64,000 nt of DNA from Plecoglossus altivelis (GCA_036571765.1 BROE01000007.1:1457895-1521894), one strand, 5' to 3'; positions 35,882 through 48,142 are shown, counted from the first letter of the stretch. Translations and numbers: made by a program. Notes: generated from the sequence alone by a model not told the origin.

Positions 35882-35939
35882 CTGTCGTTGTTCAACTATG
35901 ACAAAGTAAACTTGGTTGTGCATTCTATGACCCCTTTGA
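35882..35939 (+). repeat. 58-bp dispersed repeat, copy 3
   Basis: CTGTCGTTGTTCAACTATG, ACAAAGTAAACTTGG and CATTCTATGACCCC. It begins about 20 bp after the end of the 0.47-kb duplicated segment. Confidence 0.75.
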
Positions 35940-35944
35940 GGCAT

Positions 35945-36065
35945 GTTTTTAGTATGATTGTATTAGTAGCCTATTGTATTGGATTAAAGAAACTGTAAAC
36001 TTGAATATCTGGCTCTGTTGTTCTTATTTGACAAAGAAAGATATACAAAATGTGCTATACATGTT
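35945..36065 (+). repeat. Short duplicated segment (partner of 34837-34966)
   Basis: Shares TTTTTAGTATGATTG, TATTAGTAGCCTATTGTA, TTAAAGAAACTGTAAACTT, ATATCTGGCT and CAAAGAAAG with the earlier copy. Moderately diverged. Confidence 0.7.
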
Positions 36066-36489
36066 ACTAATATAATTATGACAAGTGTTGCTTTTCTAGT
36101 ACTATCTTATTGTTACTATTAATGCCATCATAGCAGATGCTTACTCCCAATAGCGTTGCATAACGATATCTTAAACCATATTTTGTCTACAGTTGGTGTT
36201 ATTAATCCTTTAGACAAAATTTACAATTGTTACAATTTACATGTTGTTAAAATCTACTAAATGAATATGCCTTGTCAAGTTGTCAATCACCCTTCTTATG
36301 CATGTATGTCTTTCAGATTATTTCTTAAAACATTGAGGTAAAAAATCACACAAAATTGTTTGATGAAAAACATTGTGAAATTTTTAGAAGAAAAAAAACA
36401 TTTCAAATTTAGATGAGTCTATTTTCAGTAATGTTCAGTTGAGTCTAGGTCGAGCAAAGAAAATCTTAGTTGGCGACCTCTACTCGTCT

Positions 36490-37571
36490 GGCCAACGACC
36501 GGATTGAGTTGTGCTATTGATTTGAAAGACAATCGGACTGTCCTGGACAACACCTTCCCACACTTGAGGCCTACCCCTCACATCACCACAGAAACAACTC
36601 TCTCCATTCAGGGAGGAGAAGTTTACAGACTTTTCAAGAGGCAGAATCGCCTCAGCCAGCCAGTCTGGATGGTCTCTCCTGTAACCCTCAAGCATTGTGC
36701 TGACCAGCTGTCTCCAGTTTTTACCAACATCTTCAACATCTGCCTTCAACACCATCATCCCTGTTCTGTTTAAGAACAAGCTCTCCCAGCTGAACATGCC
36801 GGACTCCACCTACAGTTCGATTACAGACTTCCTGTCTGACAGGAAGCAGTGCGTTGAGCTCGGAATATTCGTCTCTGACTTCGGTCCATCAGCGTCGGAT
36901 CCCCTCAGGGCTATGTCCTTTCCCGTCTGCTCTTTTCCCTGTGCACCAATTGAACCCCCAGTCCAGCCTGCAATGTATCATCCGCACTGCTGAGAGGGCG
37001 ATCAGATGCAATCTACCTACTCTCAAGGACCTGCACACCAAGGTCTCTGCCGCGGCCGAGGAAGATTGTGGCCGAATTCTGCCACTTAGGACACTCTCTG
37101 TTCCAGCTACTCCCCTCTGGCAGAAGCCCGTGATCCATTAGGACCAAAACCTCACTTGACAAGAACAGCTCCATCCCATCTGCTTCTGGCCTCTTCAACA
37201 AAGACTCGTAATGATGAAAACAACTTTATATCTATCTATATGTTCATTCCATTTCTTCAACAACCAATTTGCACAATTGTCTTTTGCAATATCCTGCACG
37301 GTTTGAAACCTTTTGATACTTTCTACTATTTTATATGTATCTATTTTTAAGTACATTGTTAAGCTTGTTAGTATATTATTTAGCACAAAGGATATTGTCT
37401 ATCTCTTTAATATTAGACTTTTACATCATGCTTTTTCTACTTAATTAAAAAGATGAACTTTTTAAGAATTAAGAATAAGATGTTATTTGTATGCATCCCC
37501 CTGCTACAGCAAATTCTGTGTTTGTTTGAACTTACTTGAAAATCCCGAACGATTTTAATTCTGATTGTAAT
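36490..37571 (+). mobile_element. Rex1-type LINE fragment with internal deletions
   Basis: Readable pieces, in order: HITTETTLSIQGGEVYRLF and PVWMVSPVTLKHCADQLSPV (domain before the RT). Then FNTIIPVLFKNKLSQLNMPD and SITDFLSDRKQCVELG (RT block; FNTI is the site of the usual Rex1 primer, as I recall). After a deletion comes RTAERAIRCNLPTLKDLHTK, and finally the 3' region to GCAAATTCTGTGTTTG...TTTTAATTCTGATTG. The FADD catalytic block is missing, so the copy is dead. Confidence 0.85.
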
Positions 37572-38640
37572 TGCAGAGCATTAATTACAATAGTGCATCA
37601 ATAAATTAGGCAGGGTCTGGAGCAAAGAGCAGTTTCATAGTTTGGCCAAGTCTTTACAATATAAGAAGTGGCGAAGCAAGATGTTTTGACTGGAGCTGCA
37701 CATTTTTGCAAATGTAGAATTTAGAGCGTGCCCTTTACTGGTTCACTAATGTTCACACTGGGACAAGCTGCATTGGTTTCAAACTGCCCAAAACACATGA
37801 TCTTACTGGAGCTAATCCCATAAAAGTATTAGTTTGAATGAAAGAGGAAAAAATACAGTCATGCACAGCCCTGTCAAGTTATGTTATCCTGACACTCTAC
37901 ACCGAGCAGAGCGTAAACATTCCTGCGGGAAGTGTGACACTCTGCGTGGACATTCTGGGCCTGTCTGGTAAACAGGACTGAATTGCTAACCTCTGACCCA
38001 TGCCAGACATGAGGCAAGTTGGCAAATGCCTGTCATTGCTTTTTTTAACCAAACTTGGCTGTAAAAAAATATACACAGAAACTCATCCGTTTACAGTCAC
38101 TCCTTGTGCCATGATTCACACAACCAACAACAAAACGTGCATGGAGAGGATAGAGCAAAATGCTGATTCCAAAGATCTCACAGATTCCCTAGAGACAATA
38201 TGAAAGAGTGGGTCAGCTGTTTAGAAGGGTCAAGAACAATCTAAACAGTTTGTAGGTTGTCTGGGAGCACAGGTGGGAGAAACATGATGGAAGTGTTGAA
38301 ATTTGTGCAAAAAGGCAGTAGTTGAAGGAAAACGACCCCTTTAATGATGCACAATTCTAGGACCCCACATATCCTATGCTGCTAAGAGCAATGTGAGAAA
38401 AGACAGCCAGAGAAAACTGAACAAGTGTTTACTGGTTTTCATATTGGGTTTCATTACACTGTTTGATGCGTTCCTGACACGCCAAAGAAAATATACAGGC
38501 AACTAAAATATCAACGTGTATTATCAACCCTGTGCTGTATTTGGATAAATTAACAATAGAGCCACTCCCTTTACTGCCAAACTACATTAAACAAATAGTT
38601 CAATGGAACCTTGTTAACCTTGTAGCCTTGTTACACTTTT
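37572..38640. other. Non-coding stretch inside inferred intron 1
   Basis: Nothing recognised. Confidence 0.45.
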
Positions 38641-39106
38641 TGAAGAGGACCCCCACAAGTCTGCATAAACTAAGGCCTACAGTGATCTATGACTCTCATC
38701 ATAAAAACAACACCACATCATTAGAAGACATATCAATCACAAACCTAGCATACACAAGTATTTTCTGGCAGTTACAGTTCCCAAATGACTGTACACTGTG
38801 TCACTGTCAAATGTTGTTTCTGCCATAGAGCACTTTCTGTTGTCAAATACATAGATGTGCAAAGCAGATCGATGCAATGGGATTTTTAAAAATTACTTTT
38901 CTTGACAATAAGTCAGATGCTTTTAAGGCAGCTCCTTTTAAACGGGTCATTCATGGATATTTCACAGTATTCCTTAAGGTCTCCAAATAGGGTATATAAC
39001 ATTGGTTGATCTGAAAATGGCCCGGGTGCTGTTCAATGCACACTGATACAATCCTGGAAATAGCCCTTGAATGAGAAGAGCCATAGAAGAGCCCTTCTAT
39101 GGTATG
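38641..39106 (+). repeat. 0.47-kb duplicated segment, copy 2
   Basis: Partner of 35395-35863. The flanks on both sides differ from copy 1, so the duplicated unit is sharply bounded. Confidence 0.92.
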
Positions 39107-39231
39107 CTCATGTATGTCTAGATGAGCTGCATGCTGATTGTCTGGTTTAGAACAAGGGAAGTAGTGGAGTAAAGACACAACATGACTAACAGCGCTCACT
39201 GAAACCATTTGACTGAGACATAAGGTGTTGA

Positions 39232-39262
39232 ACCTTATATGCTAGACTCTAGCATATAAGGT
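39232..39262. repeat. Perfect 13-bp stem-loop
   Basis: ACCTTATATGCTA and TAGCATATAAGGT are exact inverted repeats around the 5-base centre GACTC, whose outer G-C can also pair. Confidence 0.9.
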
Positions 39263-41815
39263 ATAGAGCCTGAATTAGAGGAAGAATCTAATGTAGATGA
39301 GCAACCAGCTGCCTGTAGATTGGAAATGACTACTTAAGAATGGTATGTTTTTTCATTTAGCATTTAATTTGCAGCAGTTTGTAGGCAACAGTAGTAGTTA
39401 AACGAGTACTGTATGACAAACTTTGGTGCATTTGTGACGTTACAAATGTGGCTTTTTGGAAACCAATAGTTTTACAGTTTTTAATTGTGTGCAGACAAGA
39501 CTGTATGTGCTCATCAAAGATTACTCAAAAAGAGCGTAGTCTTAAAGATAACTTTAATAATAGCATGGAAACTAAACACCCCTTTTCTAAAACCAAGCTG
39601 GTTGTATAGAAACCAAGCATGTACAACATAGTTTAGTGTGGTCAAGCACAAATTATGAATGCATTTGTCTGCTACAATTGTCCAAAACTCTAACCATGAT
39701 GACAGGTTGAGAGTGAGTGTTTTGAAAGATAGAGAAGCACAATTTGGGGAATTTCATGTGTTAGACAGAGGGGTTATGGTTGTTCTAACAATCAGTAATC
39801 TATTAGTATGCTACCATCTGTACTGCTTTGCTTTATTATAATCTCACTCTGCCCTCTGACTCCTTGAGGCTAATGGTCCGTATGCTACATGCCTGTAGCT
39901 TAGTCTGTAAAGCTGTCACAGATGCACATCTTAGGGTGGGGAAGGGTGTGGTTGTGTGTGTGTGTGGGGGGGGGGGGGGGATTCACATGGCTTGGCCAGG
40001 AGCTGTTAAAATTAAAGAGCCTAGAAAAAACATGGGCAAATGCATCATTAAGAAATCACACAGGACCGATTCTTGGACTAAAAAAAGGGATCGTGCATCA
40101 GGAAGCAGAGAAAAAGCCTGCTCTCTGGGTTAGGGGTTGTGAAAGGAGAATATGTATGGGATTCAGGATATCCGGGACATTTAAAGATCTGTTCAGATAT
40201 GTTTATTCCTTCTGCTGAGTTTAGGTTTCAAAGCTTGGATGCAGCTAGAGGACGCCACTGACAGTCAACTCCACCCTTTCCATACCATGCCTGATTAAAA
40301 AATGTTTCTGACCGTGTTCGACAGCAACGTCAAATTGGGAGACATCGCAGGGATGGCTTTTGGCACTCAGGATCGGATCTTCTATTGGAAACACTATGGC
40401 TATAAGTGGACTTGAATTCCAACCAACGTGGATGGGCATACAAATATACTCAGAGCCTGCAGAAGTGTAATCCATTCTCAAATAATCCTGATTCCTTCAG
40501 GGATATACACAAGAACAATAGTGTTGTTTTTCTTTTACATCTAAAGCGTATGACTGGAATGCACTGACCCCTTTCTTTCAATTCAAAGACCAAAATGTGT
40601 TTTTATGCAACAGCAATATGAGTCCAAAAAGAACAATCCAGAATCATTCATATGAGAGTATCCATTTGTACCCAGTCTCTTGAGGAATCAATCAAGAGAC
40701 TGATTGTCAATGACAAGAAGACATTTTAACACAGTGACATTTAAATGACAGAAAACTGTATTATCCCAGATGATCTAGACATTTTAAACATAACAAGGAA
40801 ACTGCATGCTACTCATTGAGATATAGTAATATCTTTATTCACTTAAACAGAATCACATTGGTTAAAGTGCATCAGACAGCTCAATGTGTGTGGTGGCATG
40901 CTTTAATGTTTAAATGCCCAGTGGTCATGAGGGAAGAATGGGCAGATGTTCATTGCATGTACCACCTTTCTTTCTGCTTTTCATCAAGGGAGGGCAAGGG
41001 CAATAAAAAACATAGCTATTTGTAATTAATTCCCAGAGTTATGGAAATCACTATGTCTGTGTAGTTAATGGGAATTCTCCAGCAGAATTTTCAATTACAA
41101 CATCACCTTGTCCACATGTATACACAAAGGCTAATTAGAAGTGCTGGATTTTACCCATAGCTGAGAAGGACTTCATCACAAGCATACAAGCATCTTTGTA
41201 ATGGCTTATTCAGTGAACCTCACACAACTCTCTGGTCATGGTGATCACATTATATGAAACACACCTGCAGCTGACACTGCTGAAACAGGGACATCTTTCA
41301 TCATTTATGAGGTGCCATCACTTATAAATGTGATGGACTATTTTATGGATCAGTCCTCTGTGAATATTTAAGTGTCTCCATGCTGCAGAAAATTAGGCCA
41401 ACAAAACACTGCTTAATAGGTAGAGTTTGATGATGTGGTATCACATTTGATGTTGTGAAATATGTAATCAGCCAATCAACTCAGCTCATTGTTTAATGGT
41501 CTCTTTTTGGAGCTTCTGATTGGTGGTGCATTTCTGTACACCAAATAACGCTTTCTGTAAACACGATAAAGTACAACAGCTTGATAACAGTTTAACTTTC
41601 AATTATTCTGTAAAATAATTAATGAAACATTAAATAAGAGCTTTATTTTACTAGCTAGGATAATAGGAAATATGGCATTTAGGTACCCCAGAAGAGGATA
41701 CAGAGACTGAAAGAAGTCAAGAACAGATGCTGGCATGTCATGTCAATCATCATAATTAGCCAACCCACTCACTATAAAAGCATTTCTCACAGAGCATAGG
41801 ATCCTCAGAATAATT
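39263..41815. other. Non-coding stretch with a G15 run
   Basis: Contains a GT-rich tract ending in fifteen G (39966-39980). No gene recognised. Confidence 0.5.
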
Positions 41816-41858
41816 CCCCCCCCCCCCCCCCCCCCCCCCCACCCCCACCACCCCCACC
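41816..41858. repeat. Poly-C tract (C25 followed by ACCCCC units)
   Basis: Twenty-five uninterrupted C, then ACCCCCACC-type units. The minus strand is G-rich and could form a quadruplex. Confidence 0.97.
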
Positions 41859-43492
41859 ATCTCGCCCCACTCCACTACGTTTCTTTGCACTGAGTCTATT
41901 GTCACAAGTATGCAAACAGCTAAATAGGTATATCTACTGTAGCATGTTGTTGACAAAGTGGACACACCCTATTTATGGCACATAAACATGAGGTCTAGCC
42001 TTCATGAGGTCTATTAGGGAAAACGTGCCTTAAGACATCCGCTCCGTTTGCAGGAACCTCTACATCTCTGTCTAAGTCCTCTACATGCTTCTTAACATGC
42101 TTCCCCTTTTTGACCTGTATGACTTAGGAAACTAAGGACAATGTGTGTTTGGTCAATTGCTCTAAAGCAGTTGGCACCTACACCTAAGTTCTTGCATTGT
42201 TTCAACCACATGCAATGGGAACACGATAATCCTGATGTGTGTGGTCAGTGTCAGGTACAGCTCAGCATCATTACCTAAATCTTTCATGACAACATCCATA
42301 TTTTGCTCCCCACCAAAAATTCATCCTCACAATGGAGGCAAGAATTTCAATTCTTGAGAGAGGGCATCAGAGAGGACTGTTGTTCTGAGAGAAGACCTGG
42401 AGGTTAACAGACAACAATATTGCCAAAAAGTGAGAACAAGAGTCCATCTATATGGACCATAAAGACCTTAAACTTGGGCTGGTTCAGATGGTTATCAGTG
42501 TGTCAGGGGACTGCTACCCATATGTTTAGGGATTCCAACTAATTGACAAAACAGCCCATGCATAGGCCTGCATACTTCTCAAAATTTGAAATACTTACTC
42601 AACTGATCAAATGGTAATAAGATGACCCTAACTGTGCATGAAAAAAATAAAACATTCTCTCCTAAAAACTTGAGAAAGAAGATCAAGGTAAATTAAATGA
42701 GGACAATGGGGAAATACAGACTTAAATCACATCTAATAGGCGCTTTACACCAGCGGTCATACAAATAAATACATTTCTTAGCTACTTATGGTTTCACTGA
42801 TGTGTGCATGCATGTTCTGCCTTTGGCTCACGGTAAAGGACAAAGAGATGCGCCCTCGTCTGTTTGGGTCTTGTGTGGTTTCTGTTGGTACGCGGTTACT
42901 GAGAAGAAAAACCTTTTTATTCTGGAGTCGATACAAAAGGCCTCGTCTGTGTCACTAGATTATGCTCTTGTTACGTTGGGTATTGCTTTTATTAAAACAA
43001 AATGAGAGCAAGAATGACAACAATTAAAGGACATCTAAAAATATTTAATATGACGTAAAGCGTTTCATTTCGCACTTAAAGAATAGTGAAAGCCCACGTG
43101 TCCGTAACTTTTGAACATTTCAGAAGCAATCTAGCAGTTGATTAGAAGAAAACTAGCCTAACCCAACTCCGGAGTTTCAGAACACGTAACTCATTCATCC
43201 ACAACGAGCAACGGGCACCCCTGTGAAAGGAGCCCGTTATACTGGCATGTCTGTTTCTCAACGGCGATAACACCGTCTCAACGTTTCTGTACGAAACGCT
43301 GTCTGCTCTGTTAGGGAAAAGTGGTTATTACCGACATCTCAAACAACAGATATGTAGGCCAACATAAAACACCACACTGCGGGAGGTAGCATTCCAACCA
43401 CCCCCGGCTTTCGCTCATTTTGACAAAATATATAGCCCAACACTTACACATGAAAAAACGATGGATTGAACCTAAAATTAAACATAGCTTAC
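41859..43492. other. Non-coding stretch, distal end of inferred intron 1
   Basis: No exon or repeat recognised. CpG density rises from about 43050 toward the inferred promoter. Confidence 0.45.
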
Positions 43493-43780
43493 CATGGATT
43501 TCTTCTGTAGTCGGCCCCTCTTAAATCGACCTTAGCGAAGTTTTAAAATGTTCGGCAAAATACTTCCATACCAGTCGGTTCACCCTCACTATAAATATCA
43601 ATAAACTGGCTTGTACGAGTAAATGTGGTTAATTTTCCTGTTAACGGTACACGACCAAAAGAACAGTTTCCTGGTGGGCTACATGTGCGTCTTCAGTGAC
43701 AGCTCGTGTTCTGTCCTCTATCTCGCGCTCTGTGTGTGAATGTTCTGAATCACTGAGGCTGTCTTTGTAGGCGGACGCTG
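43493..43780 (-). promoter_or_regulatory. chst15: Candidate chst15 5' exon and promoter (CpG-rich)
   Basis: The interval from about 43050 to 43780 has roughly thirty CpG dinucleotides, far more than its flanks, as expected for a vertebrate promoter. On the minus strand a consensus donor, ATCCATG|GTAAGC, falls at 43492/43493. It could splice to the acceptor at 25464, giving an untranslated first exon. No TATA box is evident. The link is inferred from splice signals, strand and CpG content only. A different first exon is possible. Confidence 0.45.
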
Positions 43781-43801
43781 CCTGTGTGTGTGTGGTGTGG
43801 T

Positions 43802-44048
<247 letters not shown>

Positions 44049-44051
<3 letters not shown>

Positions 44052-44425
44052 CTGCTAACAGCTTCTATGGGGAATGTAATACTACATTAGTATGTGAAAA
44101 AATGATAATGCTAAAACGTATTTACACGTCAGTTACGCTAATCATATTGTAAACACTGACAATGACAGTGTTTCGTTTTTTAGAACTAGCCTATTTATCT
44201 TGGGGATTCACATTTTATGCAGGTAGTCTCTGGGGGGGGGGGCAGCTGCTAACAGCTTCTATGGGGAATGTAATACTACATTAGTATGTGAAAAAATGAT
44301 AATGCTAAAACGTATTTACACGTCAGTTACGCTAATCATATTGTAAACACTGACAATGACAGTGTTTCGTTTTTTAGAACTAGCCTATTTATCTTGGGGA
44401 TTCACATTTTATGCAGGTAGTCTCT
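44049..44425. repeat. Exact tandem duplication, 194-bp period
   Basis: 44049-44231 and 44243-44425 are identical (183 bases, from CAGCTGCTAACAGC to GCAGGTAGTCTCT). They are separated by an 11-base G run. The first copy is preceded by the long G tract, the second by this short one. Confidence 0.96.
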
Positions 44426-45686
44426 AGCATAAACTTAACGATGATCAAAACAGAAATAGAAAAATGACAAGTCATTCTAATAAATAATCAAATGTTGTTA
44501 CAGAAGCAGCCCAATCATCGATGACCTGTAAGGGCCAGTTGTCACACCAGTTATTTCTGTGTAGGGGGCCATCTCTTTTTAGACAGTCCAGAGTAGTAGG
44601 CAAGCCTTCCTTTTTAATCACAGCTCCCTGGTCTAGCTGGCACACAAACAGTCAACTCGTCTGGGGAGCTAAGGCTGGTCTTGTTTGAGGATTTATCTCC
44701 ACACAGGAGGGTTGAAACAATTTGAACACTCATTTATTTTAGCCATCAAGGCTTTCAGGCACATGCATTAAGGCAATGGCCTCATCGTCATTTCATCCAG
44801 ATATTCAGTTATATGAAGGAACACTGATTCAGTTATTGTATTATCTCAGACAATAAAATAGAAAATGTGAATACGTGTAAATGATTTAGCAAATCCATTA
44901 ATAGTAATCAAAGATTTTTGCTCTTTTGGTAATCCCCCCTCATCAATGAGTAGCAAGATATTATGTTACAGATGTAGGCAGTGACCCTGCTGATAGTGCT
45001 TAATGCTTGTGGCCACAATGACTCAGTCTGCTGTCTGCATACAGTAGAAATTTCCCACTCTATACATCTTCACCTTCTGGCTATACATTTTTTTTAAATA
45101 AGCCGCATTTTGTATTAGCGCATCCTACCAGAATGGAAACTTTGTGTTCAGAAATCTGACTGTAAACTGTACTGTCACAGAGAACTGCACTGGTATGAGA
45201 ACACCGATACCAAACAAGGCACGAGTATAGGCAAGCTTACAGCATGCTGTTGTGTAAGACACTTCGGTTGTGGATAGTATGTCCAGAAATAAAGCCAAGT
45301 ATTTTATGTATTGTCTAATATTATAAACATGTAATTTATAATTTGTTAGCAATTGCATCCAATTTATTTATTTTAACAACGTTCTATGACTAGCGATAAT
45401 GTGGTTGACAATAAAATATTCAAAACATATTTCTTTATTTTGGAAAACAACATTCAAAACACTGTGACACAAAAACAAATTCAAAATGTCTGCTAGGTTC
45501 AGTGTTCACTGTATTTATACAGAGAAACTTAAATTAAACATTATCAAAGAGTTGAGGCATAAGTGTGGCTCACTAACTTATTTTGTTCTCGATGCCACAA
45601 CTTGCTAATTTAATGACAGCCTGTATAACATGCTGTTTGGGGACGGACCACTCAAAACTTCATACGAAAACCATAGTGCATAAGGT
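44426..45686. other. Non-coding stretch
   Basis: AT-rich, no gene or repeat recognised. A 77-codon minus-strand frame (45125-45358) is unremarkable. Confidence 0.45.
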
Positions 45687-47930
45687 ATCCATCCATCCAT
45701 CCATTGTCTTACGCTTATCCGGGGCCGGGTCGCGGGGGCAGCAGTCTGAGCAGGGAGGCCCAGACTTCCTTTTCTCGATGTGGAGGAGCAGCGGCTCTAC
45801 TCCGAGCTCCTCCCGTGTGACCGAGCTCCTCAACTTATCTCTAAGGGAGCACCCGGCCACCCTGCGAAGGAAACTCATTTCGACCGCTTGTATCCATGAT
45901 CTCGTGCTTTCGGTCATTACCCAAAGTTCATGACTGTAGGTGAGAGTAGGAACGTAGATCGACCGGTAAATTGAGAGCTTTGCCTTCCGGCTCAGCTCCT
46001 TCTTCACCACGATGGACCGGTACAGAGACCGCATCACTGCAGCCGCTGCACCGATCTGCCAGTCAATCTCACGTTCCGTCCTTCCCTCACTCGTGAACAA
46101 GACCCTGAGATACTTGAACTCCTCCACTTGAAGCAGGGACTTCCCACCCGAAGGGAGCAAGCCACCTTCTTCCGTTCGAGAACCATGGCCTCCGATTTCG
46201 AGGTGCTGATTCCCATCCTGGCCGCTTTACACTAGGCTGCAAACCGCTCTAGTGCATGCTGTAGGTCCCGGTCCGATGGAGCCATCAGGACAACATCATC
46301 TGCGAATAGCAGAGATGAGATCCTGTGCCCCCCAAACCAGACACCCTCCGGCCCCTGGCTGTGCCAAGAAATTCTGTCCATAAAAACAATGAACAGAACC
46401 AGTGACAAAAGGCAGCCCTGGCGGAGTCCAACATGCACCGGGAACAAGTCCAACTTACTACCGGCAATGCGAACACAGCTCCTGCTCCGGTCATACAGGG
46501 ACCGGACGGCCCTGAGCAAAGGGCCCCGGACCCCGTACTCCCGGCAAACCCCCCACAGGGCGCTGCAAGGGACACGGTCGAACGCCTTCTCCAGGTCCAC
46601 AAAGCACATGTTAACTGGTTGGGCAAACTCCCATGAACCCTCAAGCACCCGATGAAGTGTGTAGAGCTGGTCCAGTGTTCCGCGGCCAGGACAAAAATCA
46701 CACTGCTCCTCCTGAATCCGAGGTTCGACTATCGGTCGGATTCTCCTCTCTTGTACCCTGGCATAGACCTTACCAGGGAGGCTGAGGAGTGTGATCCCCC
46801 TGTAGTTGGAACACACCCTCCAGTCCCCCTTCTTGTAAAGGGGTACCACCACCCCGGTCTGCCAGTCCAGCGGCACCATTCCAAGGCACCACGCAATGTT
46901 GAAGAGACGTGTCAGCCACGACAGCCCCACAACATCCAGAGACTTAGGATACTCGGGGCGGATCTCATCTACCCCCAAGGCTTGCCACCGAGGAGCCCAC
47001 CGACCACCTCGGTGACTTCCGCCTGGGTGATCGACGAGTCCACCTCCGGCTCCTCAGCCTCTGCTTCCTCCTCAGAAGACGTGACGGCAGAGCTGAGGAG
47101 ATCCTCAAAGTGTTCCTTCCACCGCTCAACAACGTCCCCAGTTGAGGTCAGCAGCTCCCCGCCCAGACCGTACACGGTGTTGGTGAAGAACCGCTTCTGC
47201 CCCCTGAGTCGGCGAACGGTTTGCCAGAATTTCCTTGCGGCCGTCCAGTAGTCCTTCTCCATGGCCTCCCCGAATTCCTCCCAGAGCCGAGTTTTCGCTT
47301 CCGCGACAATATGAGCCGAGCCACGCTTGGCCTGACGATACCTGTCAACTGTCTCAGGAGTCCCACAAGCCAACCAGGCTCGATAGGATTCCTTCTTCAG
47401 TTTGACGGCGTCCCTTACTTCCGGTGTCTACCACCGGGTTCGGGGATTGCCGCTGAGACAGGCACCAGAGATCTTACGACCGCAGCTCCGGGCCACCGTA
47501 TCGACAACGGAGGCCGAGAACATAATCCACCAAGACTCAATGTCCCCCGTCCCCCCCGGAATCTGTGAGAAACACTCCCGGAGGTGCGAGTTGAAGACTG
47601 TACTGACAGAGGGCTTCACTAGACGTTCCCAACAGACCCTCACGATAAGCTTGGGACTGCTAGGTCTGTCCGGCTTCCTCCCCCATCAACGGGTCCAGTT
47701 CACAACCAGGTGGTGATTGGTTGACAGCTCTGCCCCTCTCTTCACCCGAGTGTCCGAGACATGCGGCCACAGGTCAGAGGACACAAAAACAAAGTTGATC
47801 ATCGACCTTCGGCCTCGGGCGCCCTGGTGCCACGTGCACTGATGGACGCCCTTGTGCTCGAACATAGTGTTCGTTATGGACAAACTGTAACTAGCACAGA
47901 AATCCAACAACACTGCTCGGGTTCAGACCT
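45687..47930 (-). mobile_element. Rex3 retrotransposon copy B, 5' truncated
   Basis: An antisense Rex3. The (GATG)n tail lies at 45687-45702 and the 5' truncation falls within the endonuclease near 47930. The stretch 46845-46864 reads ACCACCACCCCGGTCTGCCA and 46400-46420 reads CAGTGACAAAAGGCAGCCCTG. These correspond to the two ends of the commonly used Rex3 PCR amplicon as I remember the primers. A possible imperfect target-site duplication is ACCATAGTGCAT (45670) versus ACCATGTGCAT (47995), which would include the CT-rich repeat. Confidence 0.93.
45703..47913 (-). pseudogene. Rex3 copy B ORF (endonuclease end, linker, RT, C-terminus)
   Basis: Reading frames in order: MINFVFVSSDLWPHVSDTR and GAELSTNHHLVVNW (end of the endonuclease), the linker (KKDYWTAARKFWQTVRRLRG-like), then a 248-codon open piece at 46978-46232. 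That piece has VDEIRPEYPKSLDVVGLSWL, VCSNYRGITLLSLPGKVYAR, CFVDLEKAFDRVP, VGLRQGCLLSLVLFIVFMDR and SLLFADDVVLMAPSDRD. After a frameshift come FKYLRVLFTSEGRTERE and RSIYVPTLTYSHELWVMT. Frameshifts near 46220 and 47400 and a short internal loss near 45780 make it non-functional. The RT core is the best preserved in the window. Confidence 0.9.
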
Positions 47931-47948
47931 CCCTCCCTCCCTCCCTCT

Positions 47949-47987
<39 letters not shown>
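47931..47987. repeat. CCCT/CT microsatellite
   Basis: CCCTCCCT units passing into about nineteen CT units, directly at the truncated 5' end of Rex3 copy B. Confidence 0.95.
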
Positions 47988-47990
<3 letters not shown>

Positions 47991-48142
47991 AGAGACCATG
48001 TGCATGTTTAAGTAGTTGTTTTTCGTTTTTTAGTTTTGTAATATGAGGTATTTGACAGGGCAAGAATAAAAAATCTCACAATATGTATCGAAACCCAACC
48101 TAACACCTAATATCAACAAATTTACGGTATTCCATGATCTAG

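Noticed and set aside
46389..47716. Plus-strand frames opposite Rex3 copy B (up to 199 codons)
   Set aside because: They lie antisense to well-recognised RT and linker coding sequence and have no motifs of their own.
45670..48005. Imperfect ACCATAGTGCAT / ACCATGTGCAT pair as a firm target-site duplication of Rex3 copy B
   Set aside because: One indel and the CT microsatellite between the element and the right repeat make it uncertain. Kept only as a possibility.
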